From ENR-C587 sp942493235 (GTDB lineage Bacteria > Bacteroidota > Ignavibacteria > Kapaibacteriales > UBA2268): a stretch of DNA of 64,000 nt. The notes under the pieces were generated by a model. That model ran no database searches. It was not told where the DNA came from and saw only the letters and a list, made by a program, of their open reading frames with translations. Both the position numbers and the translations under genes were made by a program. The DNA lies in assembly GCA_942493235.1 (NCBI GenBank), contig OW818676.1, positions 1,240,001 through 1,304,000 of the forward strand, in the 5' to 3' direction. This document shows, one piece after another, positions 44,765 to 56,400 of the stretch. Numbering within the stretch: position 1 is the stretch's first letter; every line of letters begins with the position of its first letter.

Positions 44765-44962
44765 TTATATATTGTCGTTTTTTACTTTTCTTTTACGAAT
44801 TATATTTATCAAAAATAAAACCATCATCACTAAAGAAAATCCAGTTAACATACCCGAAATAAACTCAATACTATCACTTTTTTCTACTAATATATCTAAG
44901 ACAAGACTTATAGAAAGAGATATAATGCACAATACTAACATTACTTTATAAACAATCTTCAT
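44765..44962 (-). CDS. Small membrane protein
   Basis: A 65-aa protein with two hydrophobic helices (VMLVLCIISLSISLVLDIL; GMLTGFSLVMMVLFLINII) and a basic tail (RKRKVKN). No family recognised. It stands alone between the DUF3109 gene and der, on the minus strand. Reading-frame evidence is moderate. Confidence 0.5.
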   Translation of the reverse strand: MKIVYKVMLVLCIISLSISLVLDILVEKSDSIEFISGMLTGFSLVMMVLFLINIIRKRKVKNDNI

Positions 44963-45271
44963 TTACTATCCTATTTAAATTTTAATACCAAAAGCAATAT
45001 AGATTTTTAATTTCATTTATGCAAATTATTTTTTAACTATTAGTAAAGATTATTAAGTATTGCAACAGTCATATATAACTATTTCAAGAAGATTAATAAG
45101 CATTTGCTTACAGAATTTTTGCTGTGAGTAAATTAGTAATTTATCGGAATTTGGTGTTTATAAAGATAAAATAGGATACTTAAAATAATAATCAAATTAT
45201 TTCGTAACTGATTCGTCAATATAAAACTCTAAATAGTTGAAAAATGTATAAATATATAAATTGAGAAATGT
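44963..45271. other. Intergenic region between divergent genes
   Basis: About 310 AT-rich bases between the small membrane protein and der. No gene or clear repeat; probably holds both promoters. Confidence 0.45.
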
Positions 45272-46603
45272 ATGAATTTAGTAGCGATAGTAGGCAGACC
45301 TAATGTAGGAAAGTCAACTCTTTTTAATAGAATAATCGGTAAAAAAGAAGCCATAGTCGAAGACACTCCCGGCGTTACACGCGATAGAATCTACGGCGAT
45401 GCTGAGTGGAACGGTAAAAAGTTTATTTTGATAGACACAGGTGGTTTTGTACCCGGTAGTGAAAATAAAATAGAAAAAGCGATTCGTGAGCAAGCCTTTA
45501 TTGCTATTGAAGAAGCCGAAGCAATAATATTTCTATGTGACGGCAGAGATGGTATTACTCTATTTGATGACGATATAGCCAGAATATTACGTTCGTCAAA
45601 AAAACCTGTTACTTTAGTAATCAATAAATGCGATAACGCAATGACTGATAATAATTCTTATGAATTTCACAAATTAGGGCTTGGAGATCCATTCCCAATA
45701 TCAGCGATTAGCGGCAGAAATACAGGTGATTTTTTAGACCAAGTGGTTTCAACATTAGATGCCGGTGATTTAGATGCAGAAGACACACGTTTGAAAATTG
45801 CGATTGTCGGCAGACCGAATGTCGGCAAATCAAGTTTAACAAATGCACTGACCGGTAAAGATCGTTCAATCGTTACAGATATTCCCGGCACTACTCGCGA
45901 TGCGATAGATAGTGTAGTTAAGTTCTATGGCGAAGAAATACTATTAATTGATACTGCCGGGCTCCGTAGGCGTTCTCATATTAAAGAAAATATTGAGATG
46001 TATAGTGTATTCCGTACTACCAAAGCCATTGAAAGATGCGACGTAGCTGTGGTAATGATTGATGCTGAACGTGGGCTTGAAGAGCAGGATAAAAAAATTA
46101 TTAACCAAGTAAATGATGCTCGCAAAGGAATAATATTAGCATTTAATAAATGGGATTTGGTCGAGAAAGATGAAAAGACCGCAGATCAAGTGAAAAAGAA
46201 ATTCCAAGAGGAAATGAGAACCTTTGATTATATCCCGGTAACCTTTGTATCGGCATTGACAAAGCAAAGAATTACTAAGATATTTGAAATTGCAAAAGAT
46301 ATCAAAGTACGCCGCGAAACCAGAATTTCTACATCAAAATTAAATCAGTTAGTATTGGCTGAATTAGAGAAAACTCCGCCACCGGCAGTACAAGGAAAAG
46401 ACTTGAGAATTAATTATATTACTCAAGTAAGTACCGAGCCACCGGTTTTTGCTTTCTTTGCAAATCATCCTCAATTAATTCCTGATGCTTATAAGAGATT
46501 TATGGAAAGAGTAATGAGAAGGATATTTGACTTTGAAGGTACTCCGATATCGTTTATTTTTAGACGTAAAAATGCACCTTGGACAGACGATAGAGAGAAG
46601 TAG
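45272..46603 (+). CDS. der: Ribosome biogenesis GTPase Der (EngA)
   Basis: A 443-aa protein with two tandem GTPase domains: first G1 GRPNVGKSTLF, G3 DTGGF, G4 NKCD; second G1 GRPNVGKSSL, G3 DTAGLR, G4 NKWD. A KH-like C-terminal domain follows. Der is needed for 50S subunit maturation. Start at ATG 45272 gives the G1 motif at residues 8-15, as usual. Confidence 0.96.
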   Translation: MNLVAIVGRPNVGKSTLFNRIIGKKEAIVEDTPGVTRDRIYGDAEWNGKKFILIDTGGFVPGSENKIEKAIREQAFIAIEEAEAIIFLCDGRDGITLFDDDIARILRSSKKPVTLVINKCDNAMTDNNSYEFHKLGLGDPFPISAISGRNTGDFLDQVVSTLDAGDLDAEDTRLKIAIVGRPNVGKSSLTNALTGKDRSIVTDIPGTTRDAIDSVVKFYGEEILLIDTAGLRRRSHIKENIEMYSVFRTTKAIERCDVAVVMIDAERGLEEQDKKIINQVNDARKGIILAFNKWDLVEKDEKTADQVKKKFQEEMRTFDYIPVTFVSALTKQRITKIFEIAKDIKVRRETRISTSKLNQLVLAELEKTPPPAVQGKDLRINYITQVSTEPPVFAFFANHPQLIPDAYKRFMERVMRRIFDFEGTPISFIFRRKNAPWTDDREK

Positions 46604-47322
46604 TATCATTTACTAATAGAAATTGTAATAATTATGACTCGTTTGTTGGGGCTGTCAAAAAAAATTGATACATTTTTTAAAAAATACTTAATGCTTATCA
46701 CCCAACACTTTAGAGGCTGCATAAAAATGCGAAATATTCATATTTCTGAAATGTAAGAGGTTGTCTAAAATTTGTCATTCTGAACGAAGTGAAGAATCCA
46801 GATAAAGCTAAATGCTGATAATTCTGGATTCTTCGTTACACTCAGAATTACGATTTGGCAATATTATTACTTTTCATAAAGTCTCAAAAAGTATTATGGC
46901 TAATAAGAATATTTGGGTCTTCGATATTTTAAGTGGGTTAGCAAATAATTGTTTTTAGTATAAAGAAAATCCTTATTTATCAAATATTGATTTTTGAAAT
47001 ATTATTGGATAAACATCTGTGTTTTTTTATTTTAACTCCGATAGGAGTTAAACATCGGTAACTTAATGAGATACTCCACCACTATTCTCTTCATTTAATA
47101 ACAAAAAGAGAAGAAAGAGTGTGCGGACTAAACAATATTTATTACCGATGTTCAACAGCTAACGCTGTTGTAAGAAAGATTTCATTATTTGCTTACCCAC
47201 ACATAATAGCAAAGAACTAAAGAAGTGATACAAAAACTTAATCAGCTTTGTATCAGTAGTTTAACAGAAATTATATATTTTTGTATTGGTCTTATTAAAT
47301 GAAATTACAAATTCTAAAAATA
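46604..47322. other. Intergenic region with palindromes
   Basis: About 720 bp without gene, between convergent der and the kinase gene. It contains the long inverted repeat at 46774-46852, a TAACTCCGATAGGAGTTA palindrome at 47034 followed by AACATCGGTAA, and near 47149 a reverse-strand copy of the CAACAGCGTTAGCTGTTG unit of the palindromic mosaics. Confidence 0.6.
46774..46852. repeat. Long imperfect inverted repeat
   Basis: TCATTCTGAACGAAGTGAAG followed by AATCCAGA pairs imperfectly with TTCTGGATTCTTCG and ACTCAGAATTACGA across a ~25-nt loop. Similar sequences are scattered as extragenic repeats in Bacteroidota-like genomes. It may also act as a terminator for der. Confidence 0.65.
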
Positions 47323-48465
47323 TTACTGAGCAACCGGTAAAGTAAATCGGACTACAGTGCCTTCGTCTTCTTTGCTGTCGTAAGCTATATCGCCGTTCAT
47401 TTCTTCGATTAATAATTTGACAGTAGGAAGCCCTAACCCGATACTTGATTCGTTATCTGTTGGTTTAGACGACAATTTTGCGAATTTAACAAATAGATTT
47501 TGTAAGTCTTCTTTGCTCATACCCACGCCTTGGTCTCTGACTTCAACAACTACATATTCTTTATGCCCTTCGATTACTCTGCAAGTTTTAATATAAATAT
47601 ATTTATAGAATTTAGAGAATTTGATTGCATTAGAAAGCAAATTATCCAGTACAATTTCTAATTTTTCTTTATCGGCTACTACTAAGGTCTCTCTCTCTAT
47701 GCCCGGTTCATAGTCAATCGTAACTCTTTTAGGTTTTGCTTTTGGCTCATATTCTTTAATCACTTTAAGAATAGCTAAATGAATATCAATACTTTTGAAA
47801 ATTGATTTTACTCTGCCCTGCTCCACGTCGTTTAAGAAAAGCAAATCATTAATAATTGTCATCATTTGGCGGGTAAGGTTATCAATATTTTTTGAATATT
47901 CATTGATTTCTCTTGATTTGAAATTCGAGTTAGCATTATATTTATGAATCAGGTCATTATACCCACGAATCTCATTAATCGGGTTGCGTAAATCTTTAGA
48001 GGCTAATTCGAGAAATTCATTTTTATCTTTTAGTAATTCTCTCATTTTATGGTTTTGCTGAATAATAGTCTCTTTAGATTTTTTCAAATCTAAGTGTGTA
48101 TTTACTCTGGCTAATGTTTCTTCTTTATTAGCAGGTTTTACTATATAATCTACCGCACCGAGCTGAAAACCTTTGACAATAAACTCGCTGTCTTTTTGGG
48201 AAGTGAGAAATATTATTGGTATATGTGCAGTTTTTTCATTTTCTTTTAACTGCCTGCATACTTCATAGCCATCGACTTCCGGCATGACAATATCAAGCAA
48301 TATCAAATCAGGGATGGAATTTTTTGCTATTTCAATTGCTCTTTTCCCATTAAAAGCAAGAGCTACTTCAAAGCCGGAATTCAATAAAGTATTTCCGATT
48401 GCTTTAAGATGACTTTCTAAGTCATCAACCACCATAATTAAGGGTTTAGTTCTATTATTAGTCAT
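47323..48465 (-). CDS. Response regulator fused to a kinase-like ATPase
   Basis: A 380-aa protein. Receiver domain with D58 in LILLDIVMPEVDG and the acidic pair D14/D15. Then a HisKA-like helix, ASKDLRNPI, where the usual phosphorylated His is Lys (K157), and a HATPase domain with N box NLLSNAIKFS, G1 DQGVG and G2 SIGLGLPTVK. It lies 25 bp after the PAS-kinase gene, so the two form a unit. It may sense phosphorylation of D58 and use its ATPase part without own His transfer. Confidence 0.85.
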   Translation of the reverse strand: MTNNRTKPLIMVVDDLESHLKAIGNTLLNSGFEVALAFNGKRAIEIAKNSIPDLILLDIVMPEVDGYEVCRQLKENEKTAHIPIIFLTSQKDSEFIVKGFQLGAVDYIVKPANKEETLARVNTHLDLKKSKETIIQQNHKMRELLKDKNEFLELASKDLRNPINEIRGYNDLIHKYNANSNFKSREINEYSKNIDNLTRQMMTIINDLLFLNDVEQGRVKSIFKSIDIHLAILKVIKEYEPKAKPKRVTIDYEPGIERETLVVADKEKLEIVLDNLLSNAIKFSKFYKYIYIKTCRVIEGHKEYVVVEVRDQGVGMSKEDLQNLFVKFAKLSSKPTDNESSIGLGLPTVKLLIEEMNGDIAYDSKEDEGTVVRFTLPVAQ

Positions 48466-48490
48466 AAAAAAAGTAGTATTCTAATCATTA

Positions 48491-51400
48491 TCAAATTATT
48501 TTTTTAAGTTTTTCTATTAAATCAGTAAAATTAGTCAGCATATCATCAATATTTTTAATATCCATCATTTTACATTTTTCATAAAGCTTTGTAGCATATT
48601 CATTTATCATGTTAATACCATAAGATTCAGAAAATTCTTTTAAATTTTCAGCAAATAGAATAATATCCGATATAATTAAAGTACTTTGGACACGTTCTTT
48701 TCTTGATAAAAAGTCGTTTTCTAAATCTTTAATTAATAAGGGCAAAATCGAAATAAGCTCAGGGCTGAGGTCGTCATCAATTATTTCACAATTATCGGAA
48801 TCCTGATTGTTGATTTCTGATTCAGAATCATCATCAATTATTAGATTAGGATTAATATGAGCTATCGGCAGAGTAAAGCTGAATGTAGTACCATTTCCGT
48901 TCACACTGCTGACAGATATTTCTCCGCCGTTTTTCTCTACCATTTCTTTGCATAGAATTAATCCTAAGCCGGTGCCTTTTTCATTTGCAGTGCCGAGAGA
49001 AGTATGATGAGAGTCTAATCTAAAGAGCTTATTCATTACTTCTTCGGTCATACCAATACCTGTATCGGCAATATTTACTTTTACTACATTATCTGCAATT
49101 TGCTCAGAAGTAACCTCAATTTTATCGCCACTATTAGTAAACTTTATTGCATTAGAAATTAAATTTCTGATGATAGTACTTGCCATATTTCCATCAGCGA
49201 ATACATGGATTTCAGGAGCTACAGAGTTTATTAATTTTATATTTTTTTGAATAGCATTATTTAACAGCAAATCGCTGACACTTGTTACTAGATCTTTCAG
49301 ATTAAAATCATCAGGACTGAAGTCTAATACATTTCGGTTCATTCTGGACCAAAGAAGTAGATTGTCTAATAATTTATAAGTATGCTTAGATGTATCAAAA
49401 ATTAATTGAATAGAGCTGAAAATTTCTTGCTCGGAATATTTGTCATGATAGACTACCAAAGTCTCCGCTAAGCCCATGAGCCCCGATAGAGGACTTCTTA
49501 AATCGTGAGACATGATAGAGAAGAATTTGTCCTTTTCGGCATTTGATTTTTGAAGTTGAGCCTCAGACTCAAGCAATTTATCATTAAGCACTATTAGCTT
49601 ATTGGCTTCTTCTATTACTGTTTCTCTGGAGAATTGCAGTTCTTCGATTAGCGTTTCTCTCTCTTGGTCAGCTTTAATTCTTTCAGACACGTCAAGAGCG
49701 ATAGCTACTATCCCGGCAATATTACCGTATTCATCGTAATATGGTGAATATACGGTTTCGAAAATAAAGCTTTGAATCTCGAATTTGGATTGAATTTCAT
49801 AACCTTGGAATGCTAATTCAATATCAGCAACTGCTTTTTGGTCTTCCTCAAAAATATCGAATATGGAAAGCCCGACAATTTGCCCTGGTTTGAATTTAAA
49901 TAGCTCTAATGCTTTGCCTTCCGATAATAGTATTTCTCCGGCTTTATCTAAGATAAAAATTAGTACATTAGCATTATTAACTACAGTACGTAGATTTCTT
50001 TCACTCATTTTTAATGCGTCTTCGGCTTGTCTTCTATCTGTAATGTCTCTTGAGCTTAATAGTATGCCTTTAATAGTCGGATTGTCAAACAGATTAATAG
50101 CGATTGATTCTACCCACATATAAGTGTTATCGGTTTTTTTAAATCTGTATTGTAATGCCCCTATTTTGTCGGGGTCATTAAGCATTTGATTGAAAGCAGT
50201 TTTAACATCCGGCAATTCCTTAGGGTGAATACTAATAAAAGGATTATGCAATTCTTCGGGAGTATAACCTCTTCCGATAATTTTTATAATATTCGGAGAG
50301 TAATAAGTAATACTACAATTTTCATCTAATATGTTAATAATATCATTTGAATGAGTAAAGATAGTATTAAATCTTTCCTGATTTTCTTGAATTTTAAGCT
50401 CGGCTTGTCTTCTGTCGGTAATATCTCTAATTACAGCAAATGCTCCTAAGTAACCGCCATTAATGTCACATTCGGGAGTAGCGGAAATTGCTATCCACTT
50501 TGTATTATTTTTAGCAGAATTAATTTTTAGCTCATAAGTGCTTTTTTCGCCTTTTTGACGAATTAGATTTTGATCTTCCAATAACTTAATATTTTCCGAA
50601 TCTAAAAAAGTAGATAATGTTTTGCCAATAATCTCGTTTTGAGAACACTCGAAAATTTCTTCCATAGCAGGATTGACAACAATGAATTTATCATCGGCAT
50701 CAACTCTGACTATTGCGTCCGATTGATTTTCGACAATTTGCCTGAACATTTTTTCGTTTTCAACAAGTGCTTTTTCTGCACTAATTTGCTTAGTAATATC
50801 AAGAATTAATGAACCATAACCGACTTTTTGCCCGTTATGAGTAATTAGTGTGGTATTGTACCACTCGCAAGTAATATATCTTTTGCTTTTGATTGTATTT
50901 TTGTATTTTCTGCCGCTATTATCTTTATTATCAAAGGATTTAACAAATTCAATACCGAAATTGGCATCATAATTATCAAACAGCATAGAATTAATTGTTT
51001 TACCTAAAATTTCAGCACTACTAAAGCCGAAAATTCTTTCGGCAGAGTTATTCCATTCTATCACTTCAAACTCGGTGTTAAATTCAATATATGCAAGTGG
51101 TGAGTTATTTTTATGAAGCCTAAGCATTTCGTTGATATTCAAATATTTCTCTTCGGCTTTTTTCTGTTTAGTAATGTCTTCTATTGATGCCGTTAAGTAT
51201 TCGACTTCGCCCATTCTATCTAAAGCAGGGAAAATAGTCAGCTTTGTAAATATCTGTTCCGAATCATTAGTGAAATACATTTCTGATTCTATTACATCTT
51301 TAGTATCAAAGCAGTCATTAACAAAATAGAAAAATCCCGAAGACATCAGCCCTTGACAGTCTTTGATTTCAACAGCGGAATCATCTTCATATTCAATAAT

Positions 51401-51550
51401 TTCAAAGAGATAGTTAAATGCTAAATTACGAGAAACTATTCTGCGGTTTTTATCAACTATACAAATCCCGAAAGGTATGAAATGAATCAGAGACTCAATT
51501 TTTTTTCCTTGTATATACGGTCGAGGTATATTTATAAGTTTTTCAGACAT
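48491..51550 (-). CDS. Multi-PAS sensor histidine kinase
   Basis: A 1019-aa soluble-looking kinase with five PAS domains (~15-630), each closed by the linker ITDRRQAE-type, HisKA with SHDLRSPL (His682), HATPase (NLISNAIKFT, DTGIGM, GTGLGL), and a C-terminal helical region (~930-1019) resembling the degenerate HPt-like tail of some kinases. No transmembrane helices seen. It probably passes a signal to the receiver in the next gene. Confidence 0.9.
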   Translation of the reverse strand: MSEKLINIPRPYIQGKKIESLIHFIPFGICIVDKNRRIVSRNLAFNYLFEIIEYEDDSAVEIKDCQGLMSSGFFYFVNDCFDTKDVIESEMYFTNDSEQIFTKLTIFPALDRMGEVEYLTASIEDITKQKKAEEKYLNINEMLRLHKNNSPLAYIEFNTEFEVIEWNNSAERIFGFSSAEILGKTINSMLFDNYDANFGIEFVKSFDNKDNSGRKYKNTIKSKRYITCEWYNTTLITHNGQKVGYGSLILDITKQISAEKALVENEKMFRQIVENQSDAIVRVDADDKFIVVNPAMEEIFECSQNEIIGKTLSTFLDSENIKLLEDQNLIRQKGEKSTYELKINSAKNNTKWIAISATPECDINGGYLGAFAVIRDITDRRQAELKIQENQERFNTIFTHSNDIINILDENCSITYYSPNIIKIIGRGYTPEELHNPFISIHPKELPDVKTAFNQMLNDPDKIGALQYRFKKTDNTYMWVESIAINLFDNPTIKGILLSSRDITDRRQAEDALKMSERNLRTVVNNANVLIFILDKAGEILLSEGKALELFKFKPGQIVGLSIFDIFEEDQKAVADIELAFQGYEIQSKFEIQSFIFETVYSPYYDEYGNIAGIVAIALDVSERIKADQERETLIEELQFSRETVIEEANKLIVLNDKLLESEAQLQKSNAEKDKFFSIMSHDLRSPLSGLMGLAETLVVYHDKYSEQEIFSSIQLIFDTSKHTYKLLDNLLLWSRMNRNVLDFSPDDFNLKDLVTSVSDLLLNNAIQKNIKLINSVAPEIHVFADGNMASTIIRNLISNAIKFTNSGDKIEVTSEQIADNVVKVNIADTGIGMTEEVMNKLFRLDSHHTSLGTANEKGTGLGLILCKEMVEKNGGEISVSSVNGNGTTFSFTLPIAHINPNLIIDDDSESEINNQDSDNCEIIDDDLSPELISILPLLIKDLENDFLSRKERVQSTLIISDIILFAENLKEFSESYGINMINEYATKLYEKCKMMDIKNIDDMLTNFTDLIEKLKKII

Positions 51551-51786
51551 AAATTCTCAACTAATGTAAATTACTAAATCCACTCTACCTATTTTACAAA
51601 AATAAGATATAAAACATAATAAAAAAAGACTTTCTATTTTTATTTTTAAAATAAGAAAAAACATGTTTTATTTAGAACTGGAAATATATTTTTTGTATTA
51701 GCTAAAAAAGGGTCAAAAATAAGCTAAATATTAATGGAAAAATACTTTTTTTTTCGTATATTGTTTCTTTTTTATTGACAATTGTT

Positions 51787-52311
51787 ATGAAAGATAGAAT
51801 AATAATTGAATGTGCTGATATTACGACATATAAGGTATCGGCGATAGTCAATGCCGCTAATAGTAAATTGTCCGGTGGCGGAGGTGTAGATGGTGCAATT
51901 CATAGAGCAGCCGGTAAAGAAATTAATGAAGAATGTAATAGAATAATTGCTGAAATCAAGCAATGTAAGCCCGGAAATTGTGTTTTAACTTTTGGCTATA
52001 ATCTGCCTGCCGAATATGTGATTCATGCTGTTGGTCCAATTTACCGAGACGGTGCCAATAGCGAAAGAGCAACTTTATATGAAGCATATTATAATTCTCT
52101 TGTCCTGGCTAATGAAAAATCTTTTAAAACAATTGCATTTCCGAATATAAGTACCGGTATCTATGGGTACCCAAAAGATGAAGCATGTGAAATAGCTTTT
52201 ACTGCATTAATTGATTTTACCAACAGATATGATAAGCCTGAATTGATTTATTTAGTCTGTTATGAGCAAGATAATTATTTGCTATATAAGAATTATTTTG
52301 ATAAATTATAA
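51787..52311 (+). CDS. Macro domain protein (YmdB-like)
   Basis: About 174 aa from ATG 51787, chosen over a TTG at 51775. Macro domain signatures: DITTYKVSAIVNAANSKLSG, GGGVDGAIHRAAG and ISTGIYGYPKDEA. Such proteins remove ADP-ribose or deacetylate O-acetyl-ADP-ribose. Motifs complete. Confidence 0.92.
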   Translation: MKDRIIIECADITTYKVSAIVNAANSKLSGGGGVDGAIHRAAGKEINEECNRIIAEIKQCKPGNCVLTFGYNLPAEYVIHAVGPIYRDGANSERATLYEAYYNSLVLANEKSFKTIAFPNISTGIYGYPKDEACEIAFTALIDFTNRYDKPELIYLVCYEQDNYLLYKNYFDKL

Positions 52312-52374
52312 ATCTATTTGAAACAAAGTATTAGATAAAGTTATATTTTGATTGAACAAAGGGAATGATTTAGA

Positions 52375-53436
52375 GTGTTAGATAGACGGAATATATTGAA
52401 GGCATTAACTGTTATGCCATTTATATTAGGTAGCAATAAGCTTTCAGCGAAGGATATTGCAGAATCGGCTCCAATAGAATCACTAATCGAAACCGGCAAT
52501 CAAGTAACAATTCCTAAAGCAATTAGTCCCAATTCAACAATCGCCATCACAGCTCCAGCATCTCCGGCAAGCATAGGCGAAGTTAATCCAATGATAAATT
52601 TATTTAAAAAGATGGGCTGTAAAGTGTTAGTCGGCAATACCGTGCTAAAACAAAAAAGATACAGTTCCTATCTCTCGGCTTCAGACGAAGAGCGAGCGAA
52701 TGAATTAATGTCGTTTTTTGAGAATAAAGATGTAGATGCCATAATTGCTGCTCGCGGCGGTTATGGAGTTACTCGTATTTTAGATAAATTAGATTATAAT
52801 TTGATAAAAGCTAATCCTAAAATATTGGTTGGGTTTAGCGATATTACTGCATTGATTTTAGCTATTTATAAAAAATCTTTGCTTGTCGGCTACCATGGAC
52901 CGGTAGCTTCTTCGGAAATGAATATTTTAACAAAAGATTCTTTTTTAAAGACATTAGTTAGCCAATATCTTGAAAAGCCATATACTGTTACAATTCCAGA
53001 GATGAAAACTATCACCAAGGGAACAGCTATCGGTAGGCTTACCGGTGGCAATTTAACTATGGTAGTCAATACTATTGGAACTGATTATGAAATAGAAACC
53101 GAAGGGGCAATTCTGTTTTTAGAAGAGACAAAAGAAGAGCCCTATAAAATTGATAGAATGCTTACACATTTACATCTTGCCGGAAAGTTCAGCAAATGCA
53201 ACGGTATAATGTTAGGTAATTTTGATTATTTAAACTCGAGAAGGAACTTTTTCCCCGGCAGGTCTTTTACTGCTTTGGAAATATTAATAGATAGATTTAA
53301 GGAAATGAGTATTCCGGTTGTTTACGGTATGCCTTTTGGGCACATGAAAAGTAAGCTTACTTTGCCGGTTGGAATAAGTGCGAAAATTGATACTGAGAAT
53401 AAAGTATTTATGCTAATAGAGTCGGCTGTATCATAG
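52375..53436 (+). CDS. S66 LD-carboxypeptidase family protein
   Basis: A 353-aa protein (GTG start) with RR near the start (DRRNILKALTVMPF), a possible Tat signal. S66 features: ITAPASPASIGE, AARGGYGVTRIL, GFSDITALIL, YHGPVASSEM, and FLEETKEEPYKIDRMLTHL with the catalytic Glu. LdcA trims L-Ala-D-iGlu-mDAP-D-Ala tetrapeptides in muropeptide recycling; the S66 family also includes MccF. An exported location would differ from cytoplasmic LdcA. Confidence 0.87.
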   Translation: MLDRRNILKALTVMPFILGSNKLSAKDIAESAPIESLIETGNQVTIPKAISPNSTIAITAPASPASIGEVNPMINLFKKMGCKVLVGNTVLKQKRYSSYLSASDEERANELMSFFENKDVDAIIAARGGYGVTRILDKLDYNLIKANPKILVGFSDITALILAIYKKSLLVGYHGPVASSEMNILTKDSFLKTLVSQYLEKPYTVTIPEMKTITKGTAIGRLTGGNLTMVVNTIGTDYEIETEGAILFLEETKEEPYKIDRMLTHLHLAGKFSKCNGIMLGNFDYLNSRRNFFPGRSFTALEILIDRFKEMSIPVVYGMPFGHMKSKLTLPVGISAKIDTENKVFMLIESAVS

Positions 53437-53484
53437 TTAAAATATTATAAAGATAAAATATTATAAAAATAAATTTGGTGATTT

Positions 53485-56400
53485 ATGAGAAAATTATTTT
53501 ACTTGTTGGAATTAATGGCAATAATGCTGTTGACAATAGTCAATGTCTATTCTCAAAGTTTTTCGATTTCGGAAATCAATTCCTCGAAATTTCCTACTAT
53601 TACTACTAGTTTCGTTGCTTTAGACCAAGACGGAAATTCATACAAGAATTTACAAGCAAGTGACTTTAGTATATTTGAAGGTACAAAAAATTTAAGCTCG
53701 ACTGCTTTTGTAGAATGCCAAGATACTACAATCGACCCTGCGGTAAGTGTCGAATTAGTCATAGACAAAAGCAATTCAATGAATTCCCCTGATGGAGCTC
53801 CGATTTCTGTTTGGGTAAAAGAGGGAGCTATTACATTTCTGAACACATTGAAATTTGTAACCGGTACTCAAGTAGAAATAATTACTTTTTCACAAACTGC
53901 GAGAGTATTACACCCGTTTTCGAGTAATAAAACATCATTGATTAATTCTATCAATTCTTTGGAATTTGCCGGTGGTACTAATTATAATCCTCCGTTTTTA
54001 GATGAAAATGTAGGAGCTATAAGTAGGCTAAAGAATTTAACTCCATCTAATATAAGAAGAATAATTGTATTTCTTACGGACGGCGATCCCGATGCTACAA
54101 ATCCTACTCAATATAACGAGATTATACAAGAAGCCCTTACTGCTAATGTACAGGTATATGCCATTACATTAAAAATGCCTATGAATAATGACTTAAAAGC
54201 CATATCTGCACAAACCGGGGGCAAATCATACTCCGTAAATACTAAAGACGAGTTAAATAATATTTATAATATGTTTGCAATTGATATTCAGACAAAGAAA
54301 CTATGTGCTTTAACATGGACTGCTCCTTATGGTTGTGCAGAAGCCGATCGTTACAGAGATGTAAAGATTATATTTAATAAACCATCACAAACAAAAGAAG
54401 TGCGTAGCAATTATAAAGCACCGGTTAACAGCATTACCAAAGTTGAAACCAATGTAACTATTCAATATTTCGGAGATCCGGAAGTAGATGCTTTTCAGGA
54501 GAAAGTGATAGAGATTACCCCTGATAATTCTGATTTTAAAGCGAGTGGATATACGATCAGCCCGAATGCGTATTTCACTATTGTTGATTGGGATGTTAGT
54601 GGTGCTTTAGGACCACCGCCTTTTACCATAAAAAAAGGTGAAACTCGCAAAATAAAGATTAGATTTACTCAATCTGTAACAAAAGCTTATAGGAAATCTA
54701 CTTTTATATTAGAGGGTGAGCCTTGTGCTCCTGAAATAACTTTAGTAGGTGGAGTTTCACAAGTGCAGATAATTAATCCCAATGGTGGAGAAATATTTTC
54801 TACTTGTGATGAAATTGATATTCAATGGGCTGGGGTAACCGAAACTACGCCTGTTTCTTTATATTATAGAACTTCTGATGCCGGACCATGGATACCTATT
54901 GCAAGTAATGTAACAGGGTTAAGTTATAAATGGAAGCCAAATAATATCAATAGCAATACAATAAGAGTCAGAGCTTTTATAGCAGCAAAGTCAGAATATA
55001 TGTGGTTGCATTCTGCCGGCGGAGCTTCTGAAGATGAAGTAACCGGGCTGGCTCTGCATCCAAAACAGAATTACTTTTATATAGGCGGATATTTTTTAGA
55101 TAATGCCGTGTTCGGACCTTATTCAATAAAAGCCAAAAGAAAAAAAGATGCATTTATTGCATTATACGGTGATGACGGAATACCTTTATGGGTTAATCGA
55201 GCAGGGAGCACTGAAGATGATGTAGCCAATAGTATATGCACGGACTCTAATGGTAATGCTTATATAGTCGGCTATTGCTATCAAGGAGCTGATTTTGGCA
55301 CTATGAATCCTCTGATAGAGCTATCAGGTAAGCAATATGCTTATGTAGCAAAATATAATTTCGAAGGTGATCTGACTTCGGTTAAAGTATTGGGTGCCAC
55401 GGCTATATATATAAGCTTTACAGCTGTAGCAACAAAAGTAAAATATCAAGATGGGAAAATTTATGTTCAAGGTACTTATGCTAATGATATTGTAATAGGT
55501 AATTTATCTCTTCCCAAAAATATGACAAAATTTCAAGCTACCTATGACACTACAAGTTTAGACCTTAGAGATTTAAAGACCGGTTGGTTTGACCTTACAA
55601 ATACTACTTCTAAGACAGCAACCGATGACCAAAATAATATATTTACAACCGGTTCATATACCAATTCTAAAACTTTCGGTAGCTATACAATTAATTCAGC
55701 AGGTGGTAAAGATGTGTTTGTAAATAAATTTGGCGGCACTCCCGGCAGCAATGATATGAGCGACGAGACATTTAAAATCCAAAGTTTAAGATTATCATTT
55801 AAAGAAGCAACTTCAAATATAGGTACTTGTAGAGTAAATCAAACTCAATCAAAAGTATTCCAAGGATTTATCTGTAATAATGGAGAGCTTCCCGTTCATA
55901 TTACCAATACTGTTTTATCAAATTCCAGCGAATTCTTTATTAATAGTAACCTTATTGATATAGTAATTATGCCGGACAGTTGTATCCCTGTAGAATTAGG
56001 ATTTTCTCCTAAGCATACCGGTCTAATCAGTTCTGTCTTTACCGTTGAAGGCGAATGCATGACTCCTATTTCATGCACTGTTACCGGTTACGGAATATGT
56101 GTAGCCGAATCAATAGACAGTGTCTATATGGGTCAGGTAAGCATAGGTAAGTACAATGATTCTGCCATTGTTTGTGTATTCAAGAATCTGAATCCTTTTG
56201 ATATTGATATTAATCCGGTATTAGATGACGAAACCCATTTTAAAATCCTTGACGCACCGGGTATTAAAAATGTAATGGCTGGAGATTGCTATACTGTCAA
56301 CTTGAGATTTGAGCCTGAGTTAGAAGGTACTTTAAGTGCTATAATAGATTATCAACTTAGTACCGATTGCGATAATGTAAAGACAAAAGTTGAGGGAGTC

